DNA from: a virus
Virus record (IMG/VR): IMGVR_UViG_3300046010_013721
Coordinates: 1-25,902 of that record
DNA: 25,902 nucleotides
Reading direction: 5' to 3' (one strand)
The position numbers and the translations under genes were made by a program. Position 1 is the first letter of the stretch; each line of letters opens with the position of its first letter. Below are positions 7,354 to 17,013 of the stretch, one piece after another. Under the pieces are notes generated by a model. The model searched no databases, was not told where the DNA came from, and saw only the letters and a list, made by a program, of their open reading frames with translations.

Positions 7354-9192
7354 ATGGCTAATCGTAAGATATCATATACAACCAGAGACTTCGAAGGAAT
7401 AAGATCCGAACTTATACAGTACGTTCGTACTTACTATCCTGAACTAATTCAAAACTTCAACGACGCTTCGGTGTTCTCAGTATTTTTGGATTTAAATGCT
7501 GCGGTAGCCGACAACTTACATTACCACATTGATAGAAGTATACAAGAAACTGTGTTACAATACGCACAACAAAGATCTTCTGTCTACAACATTGCCAGAA
7601 CATACGGATTGAAACTACCAGGACAAAGACCATCCGTAGCTCTTGTTGATTTTTCAATAACAGTTCCAGCCTTTGGAGATAAAGAAGATGAAAGATATTT
7701 GGGACAACTTAGAAGAGGTTCTCAAGTTTTAGGTGCAGGACAAGTTTTTGAAAACGTTGAAGATATTGATTTTGCTTCACCGTATAATTCACAAGGATTT
7801 CCAAATAGATTAAAGGTGCCAAACTTCGATTCAAGTAATCGATTAGTAAACTATACAATTACAAAGAGAGAAGTTGTTGTTAATGGATTAACTAAAGTTT
7901 TCAAAAGAGTTATAAGTCCAAGTGATGTAAGACCATTCTTAGAAATTTTCCTACCTGAAAAAAACGTTTTAGGTGTTACAAGTGTTTTATTAAAAGATGG
8001 TACAAGTTACACAACAGTACCAACGGTTAATGAATTCTTAGGATTACAAAACAGATGGTATGAAGTTGACGCTTTAGCTGAAGATAGAATATTCATTGAA
8101 GACCCAACAAAAGTATCGGATCAGCCAGGTATTAAAGTAGGTAGATATATTCAAACACAAGATAGATTCATTACTGAATATACACCTGAAGGATTTTTGA
8201 AAATGACTTTTGGTGGAGGAACAAACACATCACAAGATGCTTTAGACCAATTCACAACCCTTGGAGTTCCTTTGAACTTACAATTGTATCAAAACAACAT
8301 GTCATTAGGATCTGCCTTAAGAGCTAACACAACATTGTTCATTCAATATAGAACGGGTGGAGGATTATCAACTAACTTAGGAACTAATGTAATTAATCAA
8401 ATCGGTACAGTTACATTCTTCGTTAACGGTCCCTCTGAAAATATTAACCAACAAGTTGTTGGATCTTTGAGATGTAACAACGTGACAGCCGCTATTGGTG
8501 GGGCGGGACAACCAACAGTAGAAGAAACAAGAAACTATGTTGCTTTTAACTTCTCATCACAAAACAGAGCGGTGACAGTTAATGACTACGAAGCTATTAT
8601 TAGAAAGATGCCATCTCAGTTTGGAGCACCTGCAAAAGTTGCGATAACTGAAAACAACAATAAGATTCAAGTTCAAATTTTATCATACGATACTTCAGGT
8701 AACCTAACATCAATTGTGTCAAACACTTTGAAACAAAACTTGGCAAATTATTTATCAAACTATAGAATGATGAATGACTATGTTTCAATCGAAACCGCTG
8801 AAGTTATTGATCTTAGTTTTGAAGTTTCAGTTGTATTAGATGCGACACAGAACCAAGGACAAGTTATTACAAATATTATCAATAAGTTGACAACATTCAT
8901 GAATCCACAAACAAGACAACTTGGACAGAACATTTATTTGTCTGAATTGAATAGTTTGATTCAAGATGAAAACGGAGTAATCACTGTTACAGGTATCAAC
9001 GTATTCAATGAAATTGGGGGACAATATTCATCATTCCAAACATCAATGGCTTATTCTGATGACGTTACAAGACAAATCAGACCTGTTGATGACACAATAT
9101 TTGCACAACCAAATCAAGTTTACCAAATCAGATATCCTCAGAAAGATATCAAGGTAAGAGTTAAGAACTTCCAGAACGTTCAGTTCTCTTAA
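7354..9192 (+). CDS. gp6: Baseplate wedge protein, gp6/J-like
   Basis: This 612-residue protein starts 5 bases after the gp25-like gene. Its N-terminus (ISYTTRDFEGIRSELIQYVRTYYPEL, then FNDASVFSVFLDLNAAVADNLHYHIDRSIQE) is the typical opening of gp6-like and baseplate J-like wedge proteins, which form the ring around the tail hub and bind gp25. The middle contains RAVTVNDYEAIIRKMPSQFG (about 409-428), a standard J-family segment. The C-terminal part has repeated strands followed by a QNIYLSELNSLIQDENGV helix, also usual in the family. Length is close to T4 gp6 (660). A TATTTAT heptamer inside the gene (8749-8755) is probably chance. It shares an operon with the gp25-like gene. Confidence 0.85.
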   Translation: MANRKISYTTRDFEGIRSELIQYVRTYYPELIQNFNDASVFSVFLDLNAAVADNLHYHIDRSIQETVLQYAQQRSSVYNIARTYGLKLPGQRPSVALVDFSITVPAFGDKEDERYLGQLRRGSQVLGAGQVFENVEDIDFASPYNSQGFPNRLKVPNFDSSNRLVNYTITKREVVVNGLTKVFKRVISPSDVRPFLEIFLPEKNVLGVTSVLLKDGTSYTTVPTVNEFLGLQNRWYEVDALAEDRIFIEDPTKVSDQPGIKVGRYIQTQDRFITEYTPEGFLKMTFGGGTNTSQDALDQFTTLGVPLNLQLYQNNMSLGSALRANTTLFIQYRTGGGLSTNLGTNVINQIGTVTFFVNGPSENINQQVVGSLRCNNVTAAIGGAGQPTVEETRNYVAFNFSSQNRAVTVNDYEAIIRKMPSQFGAPAKVAITENNNKIQVQILSYDTSGNLTSIVSNTLKQNLANYLSNYRMMNDYVSIETAEVIDLSFEVSVVLDATQNQGQVITNIINKLTTFMNPQTRQLGQNIYLSELNSLIQDENGVITVTGINVFNEIGGQYSSFQTSMAYSDDVTRQIRPVDDTIFAQPNQVYQIRYPQKDIKVRVKNFQNVQFS

Positions 9193-9288
9193 GTTTATTT
9201 ACAATTTTATTAGGTTATTATTAAATTGTACGCCCATTTACATTTCCTTAGAAAATGGGGGTTAAACTATTTATCAAAAAAGAGATGA
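9193..9288 (+). other. 96-base intergenic region with two inverted repeats
   Basis: Two inverted repeats lie in this gap: TACAATTT/AAATTGTA (9200-9207 and 9223-9230, 15-base spacer) and CCCATTT/AAATGGG (9233-9239 and 9253-9259, 13-base spacer). Neither has a T run, so a standard terminator is unlikely. They could be processing or protein-binding sites, or chance in AT-rich DNA. A TATTTAT motif at 9268-9274 follows. No small gene is seen. Confidence 0.4.
9268..9274 (+). promoter_or_regulatory. TATTTAT motif upstream of the 1747-aa tail gene
   Basis: The context aaacTATTTATc is almost the same as at 18099-18110 (aaacTATTTATA). It ends 14 bases before the ATG at 9289, with aaaaaagag between. 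It is one of six copies at gene starts that follow a real gap. Promoter function is inferred. Confidence 0.45.
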
Positions 9289-12200
9289 ATGACCAATTCT
9301 TACAGAATTAAAACACAAGTAGGGTCTGACCAAACAATAAATGTACAGATAGATCAAGAGTTCGACTTCTTAGAGATTCTATCTTTGAAGATTCAAAGTG
9401 ATGATATCTACACAAGAAACTGTGCAGACTATGGTGTTATTGTTGGTCGTGTTACCGCTAACGGAGGATTCGGATTACCAAATGTAAGAGTATCTGTTTT
9501 TGTACCTTTAGAACAAGAAGATGAGAATAACGAAATTATCTCAACACTTTATCCTTACAAATCAACTAATGACAAGAATGAAGATGGGTATAGATACAAT
9601 CTATTACCATATGAAAAATCTTATTCAAAACACGCCGCAACAGGGACATTCCCTTCAAGAAATGATGCTTTAACAAATCCAACAGTCGTTACTGTTTATG
9701 ACAAATACTATAAGTTTACAGTAAAGACTAATGATAGTGGTGACTACATGATCATGGGGGTCCCATTAGGAGACCAAACAGTGTTCATGGATTGTGATTT
9801 ATCTGATATAGGTGAGTTTAGTTTGACTCCACAAGACTTGATAAGAATGGGAATTGCAACAGAAAGTCAACTATCGGGAAATAACTTTAAATCCTCACCC
9901 GACTTACAATCATTACCACAAATCGTTTCACTTCAAGCAAATATAAGTGTGTCACCGTTTTGGGGACAACCTGAAGTTTGTCAATTAGCAATCAATAGAG
10001 TCGACTTCGATTTAAGGGACGATGCAAACATTGATATCCAACCTACTGCGGTATTCATGGGATCCATAATTTCTGCAAGTGACAGAAGAGTTATAAGAAA
10101 GAATTGTAGACCATCGACCGAAGCTGGAAATATCTGTGACTTAGTTTCAGGACCAGGTGAAATTCTTGCGATTAGACAAACTATTGGACAAGATAGTAAT
10201 GGTCGACCTGTATTGGAAGAATACGAATTTGATGGAGGTGCTAAAGTGATAGATGGAGATGGTACGTGGCTAGTAGATTTACCAATGAATTTGGATTACA
10301 TCATAACCAATGAATTTGGTGAAAGAACAATATCCTTAGATCCGACTATCGGTGTACCAACAAAAGGTAAATATAGGTTCAAAGTTAAGTGGGAGCAATC
10401 TCCTGATATGGGTGAGCAAGTGAAAAGAGCATATTATCTTTTACCGAATGTGAGAGAATATGGTTGGAGTTCGGCTTCATTAGACCCATCAATTTTAACC
10501 TCAGCATCTACTTCATATCAACAATATCAAAAGTCCTACGCCTTTTCTTTGGATTGGAACGAATATGCTGATCCAACGACAGCGATTAGTTGTCAGGATA
10601 CCTTTTATGAATTTGGATACAATAGAGTTTACACTCCATCACAATTCATTGACGGATATCATAATGGGTCAAACAGAGGAAGATTCATTGGAATAAAAGA
10701 AATATTAGATTCAACTTGTGACTCGACAAATAATAAGTTTCCGACGAACGATGGGGTTAAGAATTTCGATTTGATTTTTATTCTTTTCAACTTCTTTTTT
10801 AGTTTTATAACGTTGTTACTTATACCATTAATGGTTGTGGTTCACATATTGGCATTCTTATGGCCGATATTGAAAATTTTAATCACTTTTGTTTATGGAA
10901 CTCTAGCAACCTTTGTGTTTGTTTTATGTAAAATTGTTGATGCCATTCCATTTGTTAACATCAATTGTCCAAGACCACCATCGTTCAGAGATATTTTTAA
11001 TTCTTTAGGAGATCCTTTCAAGAATATTGCATTACCAACGATAACATATCCTGATTGTGAACTTTGTTCATGTACTAATGAAACACCTGAATCAAGTGCA
11101 AACGCTCAGGCGTTCGTTCAAGAATCTTTAAGAACGACATCTTTAACATTGTTGGCAGATTCACCAAATCCTGTTTCTTATGGTAATGTATTTGACGAAC
11201 AATATTGTACTGATGATACTTGGTTCAAATATTATAATACAACTTATTTCACCTTAGAACAACAAGATATTTCATGTAGAAAACAAACTGTTGAAAATCC
11301 TGCGAGTGTATACCAAACAGATGTGCAGAGACTTATTGCGGGTAATAACCAAAATATTGTAGGACAAAGAACCCCTGCAACAATTTGGTTTGCGGAGAGA
11401 CCAAGAGCTTCTTTCGATTTGACCTTGACTGAAAGACTTAATTTATTCAATCTTAAAAACCAATACTTTAATACTTCGGGAGGGTTCAACCAAGTTAGAA
11501 CATATGTTGCATCAGATGTTGCCGCTAATGCAGGACAGTATCATTACGACAATACAGTAACAATTTTATGTGATCCTGTTGCATTGGAAAATTTTGTGAC
11601 AGGAAGAGTGATGACATTCCAGAACCCATTCAATTCTTTGGATCCAAACGTGAATGGTGCTGAAACTAATTTCTCAGGATTTTCTTCATCAACAGGATAT
11701 GCTAAGAACCTTAAGGCAATCACAGTGAATTATGCTAATCCTGATAGCCCTGATCAATTATTAACTCAACAATATATTGTCAATCAATCGGCGGATACAA
11801 TACAAAACTGTTGGGTTTCCACAGTGACCGCGGAAACAGGGACACAATGGTATTACACCGATTGTGATGGTGTATATCATTCCGGAAACACATCAATAAC
11901 AGGTACTGTATGTGTAAACGATTTATTACCTTATGAAGGAGTTGCAATAACAAGTGCGAGATGTCAGGAACCTAAGTTTTTAATGTATTCAAAGGTTAAG
12001 TCTGATTGTGAATATTTCCAAGTTATCACAGCGATGACTTATAGTAATTTTTCATCTTTGAATCCACCAGTTTTCACGGGACAAAGAAGTTTGAATGAAA
12101 GATATATTGCAGGTGCAATGTATTTGTGGGAAGAACATCACGTAAAAACAGGATTTTTAGGTCTTGGACGTGGAGCTAAAACTTGGCAACCAATGTATGC

Positions 12201-14532
12201 GACAAGACCATATTATGCAATTCCTGATAACAAGGAGATTTGTGTTGTTGTATTACAAAGAGGTGTCGATCCCAACAGCACAAGACAAACAACAACAGTA
12301 GATATATCAAGAATATGTGGACAACCATATGGAACAGTGCAAGTAACATCAAAATACAAGTTGAACATCCCAATACAACCAGGATTAGTACTACCAAGAC
12401 ATGACCAATATTCTACAAATGAAAGTAGCCCAATATTTTTTGACTCATACATTTTCCAACCAGGTACAAATTATTCAGGATATACGACAAATATGCCTTC
12501 GTACTACTCAAGTTTGGATTCGACTAAAGTTGGGTCATTCCAAGTGAAACCTGGTAATACATATTCTATTTTAGATTCTACAAAGGTAACAGTGAATTCG
12601 GGAAGTAATGGGTCTTATTTGAAGGCTAATACTTCTGTGAATATATTTGGGATGTCACAATATCCAATAGTTAGTTCACAACCGAGGTTTAGTAATGTTG
12701 CTGCTTATTTAAATCCGAATAATGTCAATTGGTATACAGTATTCGGAAGATATTATACCGAAGTTTCACAGGGTAAAGAGATGGTGGGATATTGGAACGA
12801 TGAATATGTTGAGGGAGGTGCGTACTTCTTTGCATCAGTTGGAGGAAGTGTTGAAGAAGGATTGGCTTCTTTAAGATATGATAGATTTGTTTATTTCTCA
12901 CCTGTGTACTCAACTGCAACCACAATGTCTATGCAAGCTCAAACGCAAAAAATTGTTATGAGAACAGATAGACTCCCAACATCAACTTCACGATCAGGAT
13001 ATGAAAACAATAGTTATTTGTTACATCAAAATACTAATTTCAGTTTTTACTTTGTTAGTGATGAAGGTGCTGTTGAGTCTTATGACGATCAGGGTGCATC
13101 ATTTTTAATTAACGAAGCGACAGAAAACTTAAGCCAGTATGAAGAACAATTTACATCAACCTTTACATGCCAAGGATTGGTACCATTACAATGTTATTCT
13201 GGTGATTCAGAATCATTCGGTGTTAAACCATCTACAGATGCTTGTTATAAGAAGGCGGTTGTTAAAGGAGGGTGTTATGTTTTTGTAAGTAGAGTGATAT
13301 TGTCATTACCTAATGACTTCAAACAATTAGGTGAGTATAAAGCGAGAACTAGAGTAAACTTTGCGGCTTGTAGAGGGGTATTTGGACATACCTTTATCAA
13401 TAACTGGGTCAATGGTGTATTATATCATTTCCCTTTTAGAAATTTAAGATTTTTTAAATCTCCTTTAGATCCTGTAGATCCTAATGGACCATATAATGAG
13501 TTCTGTAAGGATACAATTGTCTTACATGAAAAGACTAATAATTTTTATTATAGATCATCACCATACAATTCATCGAGTAAAACATTTGTTGGAAAACAAA
13601 GAACACCTTCACCGAGAAGAAGAAACGAAAAAGAAATTTTATTCCCAACTACAGTCATGGATATGGGACCAAGGGATGCTTTCACTCAAGAGATTTCGTT
13701 GAATGAAGAATTCTATGGATATAATATGACTAATATACCAACGACTACATTCCAAGACCCTGCTGAAATTTTGAATCTTTTTATCATATCGAGACAAGTT
13801 AATTCGAAGTGGTTAGGTAATCTTGTTGGATTAGGAGATGGATCAATTAATGCTTTCTTTACACGAAGTAAGTCAAAGATAGATGGAGACTATGCTCAAA
13901 TGATTTCAATCAATTCAGAACTTGGTGTTCAAGAATTTAATTTTGAAGCATATAGTGCACAATCAGGATCAAGTACAAATAATCCATTCTTTGTTGGACA
14001 AGATAGAAGTGGTAATCCAGTGATTGGTGTTTTCTTTTCTTCTGATACCGTAACAAGAGACTTGGTTACTCCGAGAAGATTGATCAGAAACGACAATGCC
14101 ACATATAACAGTGCAGTTTATGATTATTTACCTGTTAAAACACAAGAAGTTCCATTCTATTCTTGGCAAACAAGAGATAGTAATGCAATCTTTGGTACCG
14201 AAAATAATGATTGGAGAACAGGATCAATTCAAAAAAATCTATATCAGAAGTTGAATAGAACTGATATTACATCAAACTATTTCATGGGTGAAAATCCAAG
14301 AGCAGATTTCATGAAGGGATACATTTATAATAGAAGTAATGTTTTATTCGGACCTGGAACTACAAGTGAAGCTTATCAGTTCGAAGGAGATAAAAACACT
14401 GCCGATTCACCGAGTTACGATCCGGTTAATTTAAATTCTTATTTCACTGTTGGATTACCTTTCCATTTCTATTTTGGATTATCGAGAGGTAAGAGTGCGA
14501 TGAATAGGTTTGTTAAAAAATATGTTGATTAA
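9289..14532 (+). CDS. Very large tail-region protein with a central membrane-like segment
   Basis: This 1747-residue protein is the largest in the window and I do not recognise a whole-protein family. Residues 48-172 look like a carboxypeptidase-regulatory-like beta-sandwich (YGVIVGRVTANGGFGLPNVRVSVFVP, later TNDSGDYMIMGVPLGDQTV), a module common in exposed or secreted proteins. Residues 495-548 form an almost unbroken hydrophobic stretch that could make two transmembrane helices, split by WPILK near 521-525. A Cys group follows (C565 region in NINCPRPP, then C590, C593, C595 in PDCELCSC). The remaining 1100 residues are Tyr/Asn/Ser-rich and look beta-rich. Context (between gp6-like and other tail genes) suggests a baseplate, fibre or host-contact component; the membrane segment could act during DNA entry. 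The start is the ATG at 9289; an ATG four bases earlier is out of frame. The stop overlaps the next start (TAATG). Confidence 0.85.
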   Translation: MTNSYRIKTQVGSDQTINVQIDQEFDFLEILSLKIQSDDIYTRNCADYGVIVGRVTANGGFGLPNVRVSVFVPLEQEDENNEIISTLYPYKSTNDKNEDGYRYNLLPYEKSYSKHAATGTFPSRNDALTNPTVVTVYDKYYKFTVKTNDSGDYMIMGVPLGDQTVFMDCDLSDIGEFSLTPQDLIRMGIATESQLSGNNFKSSPDLQSLPQIVSLQANISVSPFWGQPEVCQLAINRVDFDLRDDANIDIQPTAVFMGSIISASDRRVIRKNCRPSTEAGNICDLVSGPGEILAIRQTIGQDSNGRPVLEEYEFDGGAKVIDGDGTWLVDLPMNLDYIITNEFGERTISLDPTIGVPTKGKYRFKVKWEQSPDMGEQVKRAYYLLPNVREYGWSSASLDPSILTSASTSYQQYQKSYAFSLDWNEYADPTTAISCQDTFYEFGYNRVYTPSQFIDGYHNGSNRGRFIGIKEILDSTCDSTNNKFPTNDGVKNFDLIFILFNFFFSFITLLLIPLMVVVHILAFLWPILKILITFVYGTLATFVFVLCKIVDAIPFVNINCPRPPSFRDIFNSLGDPFKNIALPTITYPDCELCSCTNETPESSANAQAFVQESLRTTSLTLLADSPNPVSYGNVFDEQYCTDDTWFKYYNTTYFTLEQQDISCRKQTVENPASVYQTDVQRLIAGNNQNIVGQRTPATIWFAERPRASFDLTLTERLNLFNLKNQYFNTSGGFNQVRTYVASDVAANAGQYHYDNTVTILCDPVALENFVTGRVMTFQNPFNSLDPNVNGAETNFSGFSSSTGYAKNLKAITVNYANPDSPDQLLTQQYIVNQSADTIQNCWVSTVTAETGTQWYYTDCDGVYHSGNTSITGTVCVNDLLPYEGVAITSARCQEPKFLMYSKVKSDCEYFQVITAMTYSNFSSLNPPVFTGQRSLNERYIAGAMYLWEEHHVKTGFLGLGRGAKTWQPMYATRPYYAIPDNKEICVVVLQRGVDPNSTRQTTTVDISRICGQPYGTVQVTSKYKLNIPIQPGLVLPRHDQYSTNESSPIFFDSYIFQPGTNYSGYTTNMPSYYSSLDSTKVGSFQVKPGNTYSILDSTKVTVNSGSNGSYLKANTSVNIFGMSQYPIVSSQPRFSNVAAYLNPNNVNWYTVFGRYYTEVSQGKEMVGYWNDEYVEGGAYFFASVGGSVEEGLASLRYDRFVYFSPVYSTATTMSMQAQTQKIVMRTDRLPTSTSRSGYENNSYLLHQNTNFSFYFVSDEGAVESYDDQGASFLINEATENLSQYEEQFTSTFTCQGLVPLQCYSGDSESFGVKPSTDACYKKAVVKGGCYVFVSRVILSLPNDFKQLGEYKARTRVNFAACRGVFGHTFINNWVNGVLYHFPFRNLRFFKSPLDPVDPNGPYNEFCKDTIVLHEKTNNFYYRSSPYNSSSKTFVGKQRTPSPRRRNEKEILFPTTVMDMGPRDAFTQEISLNEEFYGYNMTNIPTTTFQDPAEILNLFIISRQVNSKWLGNLVGLGDGSINAFFTRSKSKIDGDYAQMISINSELGVQEFNFEAYSAQSGSSTNNPFFVGQDRSGNPVIGVFFSSDTVTRDLVTPRRLIRNDNATYNSAVYDYLPVKTQEVPFYSWQTRDSNAIFGTENNDWRTGSIQKNLYQKLNRTDITSNYFMGENPRADFMKGYIYNRSNVLFGPGTTSEAYQFEGDKNTADSPSYDPVNLNSYFTVGLPFHFYFGLSRGKSAMNRFVKKYVD

Positions 14533-16238
14533 TGGATAATACAATTATAGTACCAAGTAGATTAAGGTATAAGTCAGCACCAACTGTAAATCAACAAGTT
14601 AGTGTATCAGTAGATTCAAAAACAAATGAAATTACTGAGTATGATAGAATTGCCTCAGTCAATCTGGCAACATTATTTGATGACGAAAGACAGGCGTCAA
14701 CTACATTTAGACCAACATTTAAAGTTGCTCCATTGTATGAGAATGCTTACACAGGGACGACAGAATATGTTCCGTTCTTAAACAACTTATATTATGTGGA
14801 TGCAGAAAGATCTTTATTGAGCGGTATTTGGAAAGGATATCCTCAGTATTATGAGTTCGAGTTTTTCAGACCTAACATCTCTGATCAACACATTCCGTAC
14901 GTTAGTAGAAGTGCCTACACTTATAATTGGACGTATTATTTAACTCTACCGGTAGAAAACAATTATACTCAACAATTGTTTTGGACAAATGGTACTGATG
15001 AAGTTAATTGGTTGGCAGGTGATGGAATACCGTTTATTGTCAATTTAAGGTCGTTTAACGGGACTGATTTCATTTCTTGTAAGTGTATTGCTGAACATAA
15101 CTTACAGATCGGTGATTACGTTGAATTTAACTTTGGTTATGGTAATCAAAAATTATTCCAAGTTAACTTTTTGGGAGATGGCACGTTTGCGTCCGAAACA
15201 TATATTTTTAATTTATTTAATGTGGGTTACACAGGAAACACCTTCACAAATAATAGAAAAGGAGTTTTCAAAAAGATATTAGACATATCCAATTCTGCGG
15301 AAACCAAATCAACGTATTATATCAAAATGCATAAAGTCATAACAAATGTTAATGACTTAGTTGTAACTAAAACAGGATTTGAAGAATTACCATTCTCTTC
15401 AAACAAGAAGTTTGAATTTTCATCTTTAACACCAAATAATATCTCGAGGATTTCTCAGAAGAACGCATCTCAAACATATACGTTTACAATGAATTATGAT
15501 TTGGATATCAAAAATTTGTTGGATAATCAGAAGAGACCTTTGAATGAAATTTTCTTAACCATAATCAATAAGGGTTATTCGGGATACTTTAACAAACCAA
15601 ACCAAGGTACCGGAGTAAAACAAGGATGGCAATTTAATATCACTCAACAAAATAATCTTTATTGGGATGAATCAAATCTTAAATCAAACACTAACATTGG
15701 ATTTTCATCATACACATTAACAAGTGGATCTACGGAAACTTTTTACTATAACTTAGATTTTAAGTCTGGGGATACTATCTGTGGTGATTGGTGTGAATGG
15801 AATAACGTTACTCAAACCGAAAGAATTATTTCACCATATTATCAAAAAATAAAATATAACCAAGATGTGTTTAAATCTTCGGATGTACCGACGACTAACC
15901 CAAATGGTTATTATTATCAGCCTCACATAGGAATGAAGATAAGACAATTTTCAAACTATGTTGAAACAGGGTCAATTGAAAATGCGGATAATGTTCCGTT
16001 TTGGTCATATTACTCTAACAATTATAGAGAGTTTTTTTGGAGAGACCTTTACACTTATGGATTTATAGATGAGGTAGGTAATGGAGTGGATTATCCATTT
16101 GTGAACTCCGCACATTATCCATACATAAACAGTTTCTTTAGGGTTATACCTGAAGGAGCTCAATTCTCACCTATTCAAGGATTTAGTTTGAATACCGAGA
16201 CACTTGTAACAAAACCAATTATAGATGAGTGTGAGTAA
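14532..16238 (+). CDS. Unknown tail-region structural protein, 568 aa
   Basis: I do not recognise this protein. It begins by a one-base TAATG overlap with the 1747-aa gene and ends by a 14-base overlap with the next gene, so it is part of a coupled virion operon. It is rich in Tyr, Phe and Asn, with few Cys (a CKC at about 182-184, a CGDWC at about 417-421 and one near the C-terminus). The sequence looks like alternating strands, as in receptor-binding or baseplate-attached proteins. No signal peptide, membrane segment or known enzymatic motif is visible. A role in the tail tip or fibres is inferred from position only. Confidence 0.82.
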   Translation: MDNTIIVPSRLRYKSAPTVNQQVSVSVDSKTNEITEYDRIASVNLATLFDDERQASTTFRPTFKVAPLYENAYTGTTEYVPFLNNLYYVDAERSLLSGIWKGYPQYYEFEFFRPNISDQHIPYVSRSAYTYNWTYYLTLPVENNYTQQLFWTNGTDEVNWLAGDGIPFIVNLRSFNGTDFISCKCIAEHNLQIGDYVEFNFGYGNQKLFQVNFLGDGTFASETYIFNLFNVGYTGNTFTNNRKGVFKKILDISNSAETKSTYYIKMHKVITNVNDLVVTKTGFEELPFSSNKKFEFSSLTPNNISRISQKNASQTYTFTMNYDLDIKNLLDNQKRPLNEIFLTIINKGYSGYFNKPNQGTGVKQGWQFNITQQNNLYWDESNLKSNTNIGFSSYTLTSGSTETFYYNLDFKSGDTICGDWCEWNNVTQTERIISPYYQKIKYNQDVFKSSDVPTTNPNGYYYQPHIGMKIRQFSNYVETGSIENADNVPFWSYYSNNYREFFWRDLYTYGFIDEVGNGVDYPFVNSAHYPYINSFFRVIPEGAQFSPIQGFSLNTETLVTKPIIDECE

Positions 16239-17013
16239 ACAAATATTATTATCGGGAACAGTTAATAACCAAATCAATATACCAATCAATCTCGATTGGG
16301 AATATCTTGATGTTGAATCAGACATTATTGAGTTTCAGGATATGGCTATCGAGGAACTATTGAAGACTGATAAGGACTTTGAAACAACAAGATTTGTTCA
16401 CAGTGTTTATGAAAATAGAACAGATATAAATTATGAATTCTATTTCTTCGAAGGAAATGGTTTGTCTAATCAAAACAATTGGAAGATAGACTATAGAGCA
16501 GAAGGATTCACAACACAAGAGATTTATTACTATACAAATCAATTCACAAATTCATTCTTTAAGTTAGACCTATACGATAGTCCAATTGAATCACAACAAA
16601 AAAACTACATAACGATTATATTACCCACACAACAAGGTGCGAGAATGTCAACACTAATGCAAAGCACTCAAGTTTTGATTAAAAAGCCACAATTTGTTTT
16701 AGATTATGTTGGGGATAAAGAAGGGTTCTTTATTTATTGGTTGAAAAAAAGAGACTTCCTTGACATCAGTAGATTTTACATGACAGCTAAGTTTTTTGAC
16801 GGGAAGACAGGTCAGTTTGTTAGAATGATGAACAGACCACAATCTTCAGTAGTTGGAAACAAGTATGCATTTAATTCGACTGACTATTTTTATTATAGGG
16901 TTGATTTAGATTATCCGACACACACTTACCAAGTGTTTGATACCTATTCTTTAGTCCCACAAAGAGTGGGAGGGCTAGTACCCATAAAATGGTATGAATA
17001 TGTGAATCCATAA
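16225..17013 (+). CDS. Unknown tail-region protein, 262 aa
   Basis: I do not recognise this protein. The ATG at 16225 lies inside the end of the previous gene (14-base overlap); a GTG at 16231 in the same frame would give an 8-base overlap and is the alternative start. Residues 18-30 (INIPINLDWEYLD) open a mixed strand/helix protein with many aromatic residues. A segment FFKLDLYDSP then NYITIILPTQQG (about 112-140) is the most distinctive part. No enzyme motif, signal peptide or membrane helix is visible. The stop overlaps the next start (TAATG). A TATTTAT at 16731 is internal and probably chance. A structural role is inferred from the operon. Confidence 0.8.
   Translation: MSVSKQILLSGTVNNQINIPINLDWEYLDVESDIIEFQDMAIEELLKTDKDFETTRFVHSVYENRTDINYEFYFFEGNGLSNQNNWKIDYRAEGFTTQEIYYYTNQFTNSFFKLDLYDSPIESQQKNYITIILPTQQGARMSTLMQSTQVLIKKPQFVLDYVGDKEGFFIYWLKKRDFLDISRFYMTAKFFDGKTGQFVRMMNRPQSSVVGNKYAFNSTDYFYYRVDLDYPTHTYQVFDTYSLVPQRVGGLVPIKWYEYVNP

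Noticed and set aside
8749-8755. A TATTTAT heptamer inside the gp6-like gene
   Set aside because: It lies in mid-gene with no start downstream nearby; counted as chance.
13484-13702. A + strand 72-codon frame inside the 1747-aa gene
   Set aside because: It is an out-of-phase frame within a long coding region, rich in His/Ile from shifted codons, with no own signal.
16731-16737. A TATTTAT heptamer inside the 262-aa gene
   Set aside because: It lies inside coding sequence (FFIYW) and does not precede a gene start.
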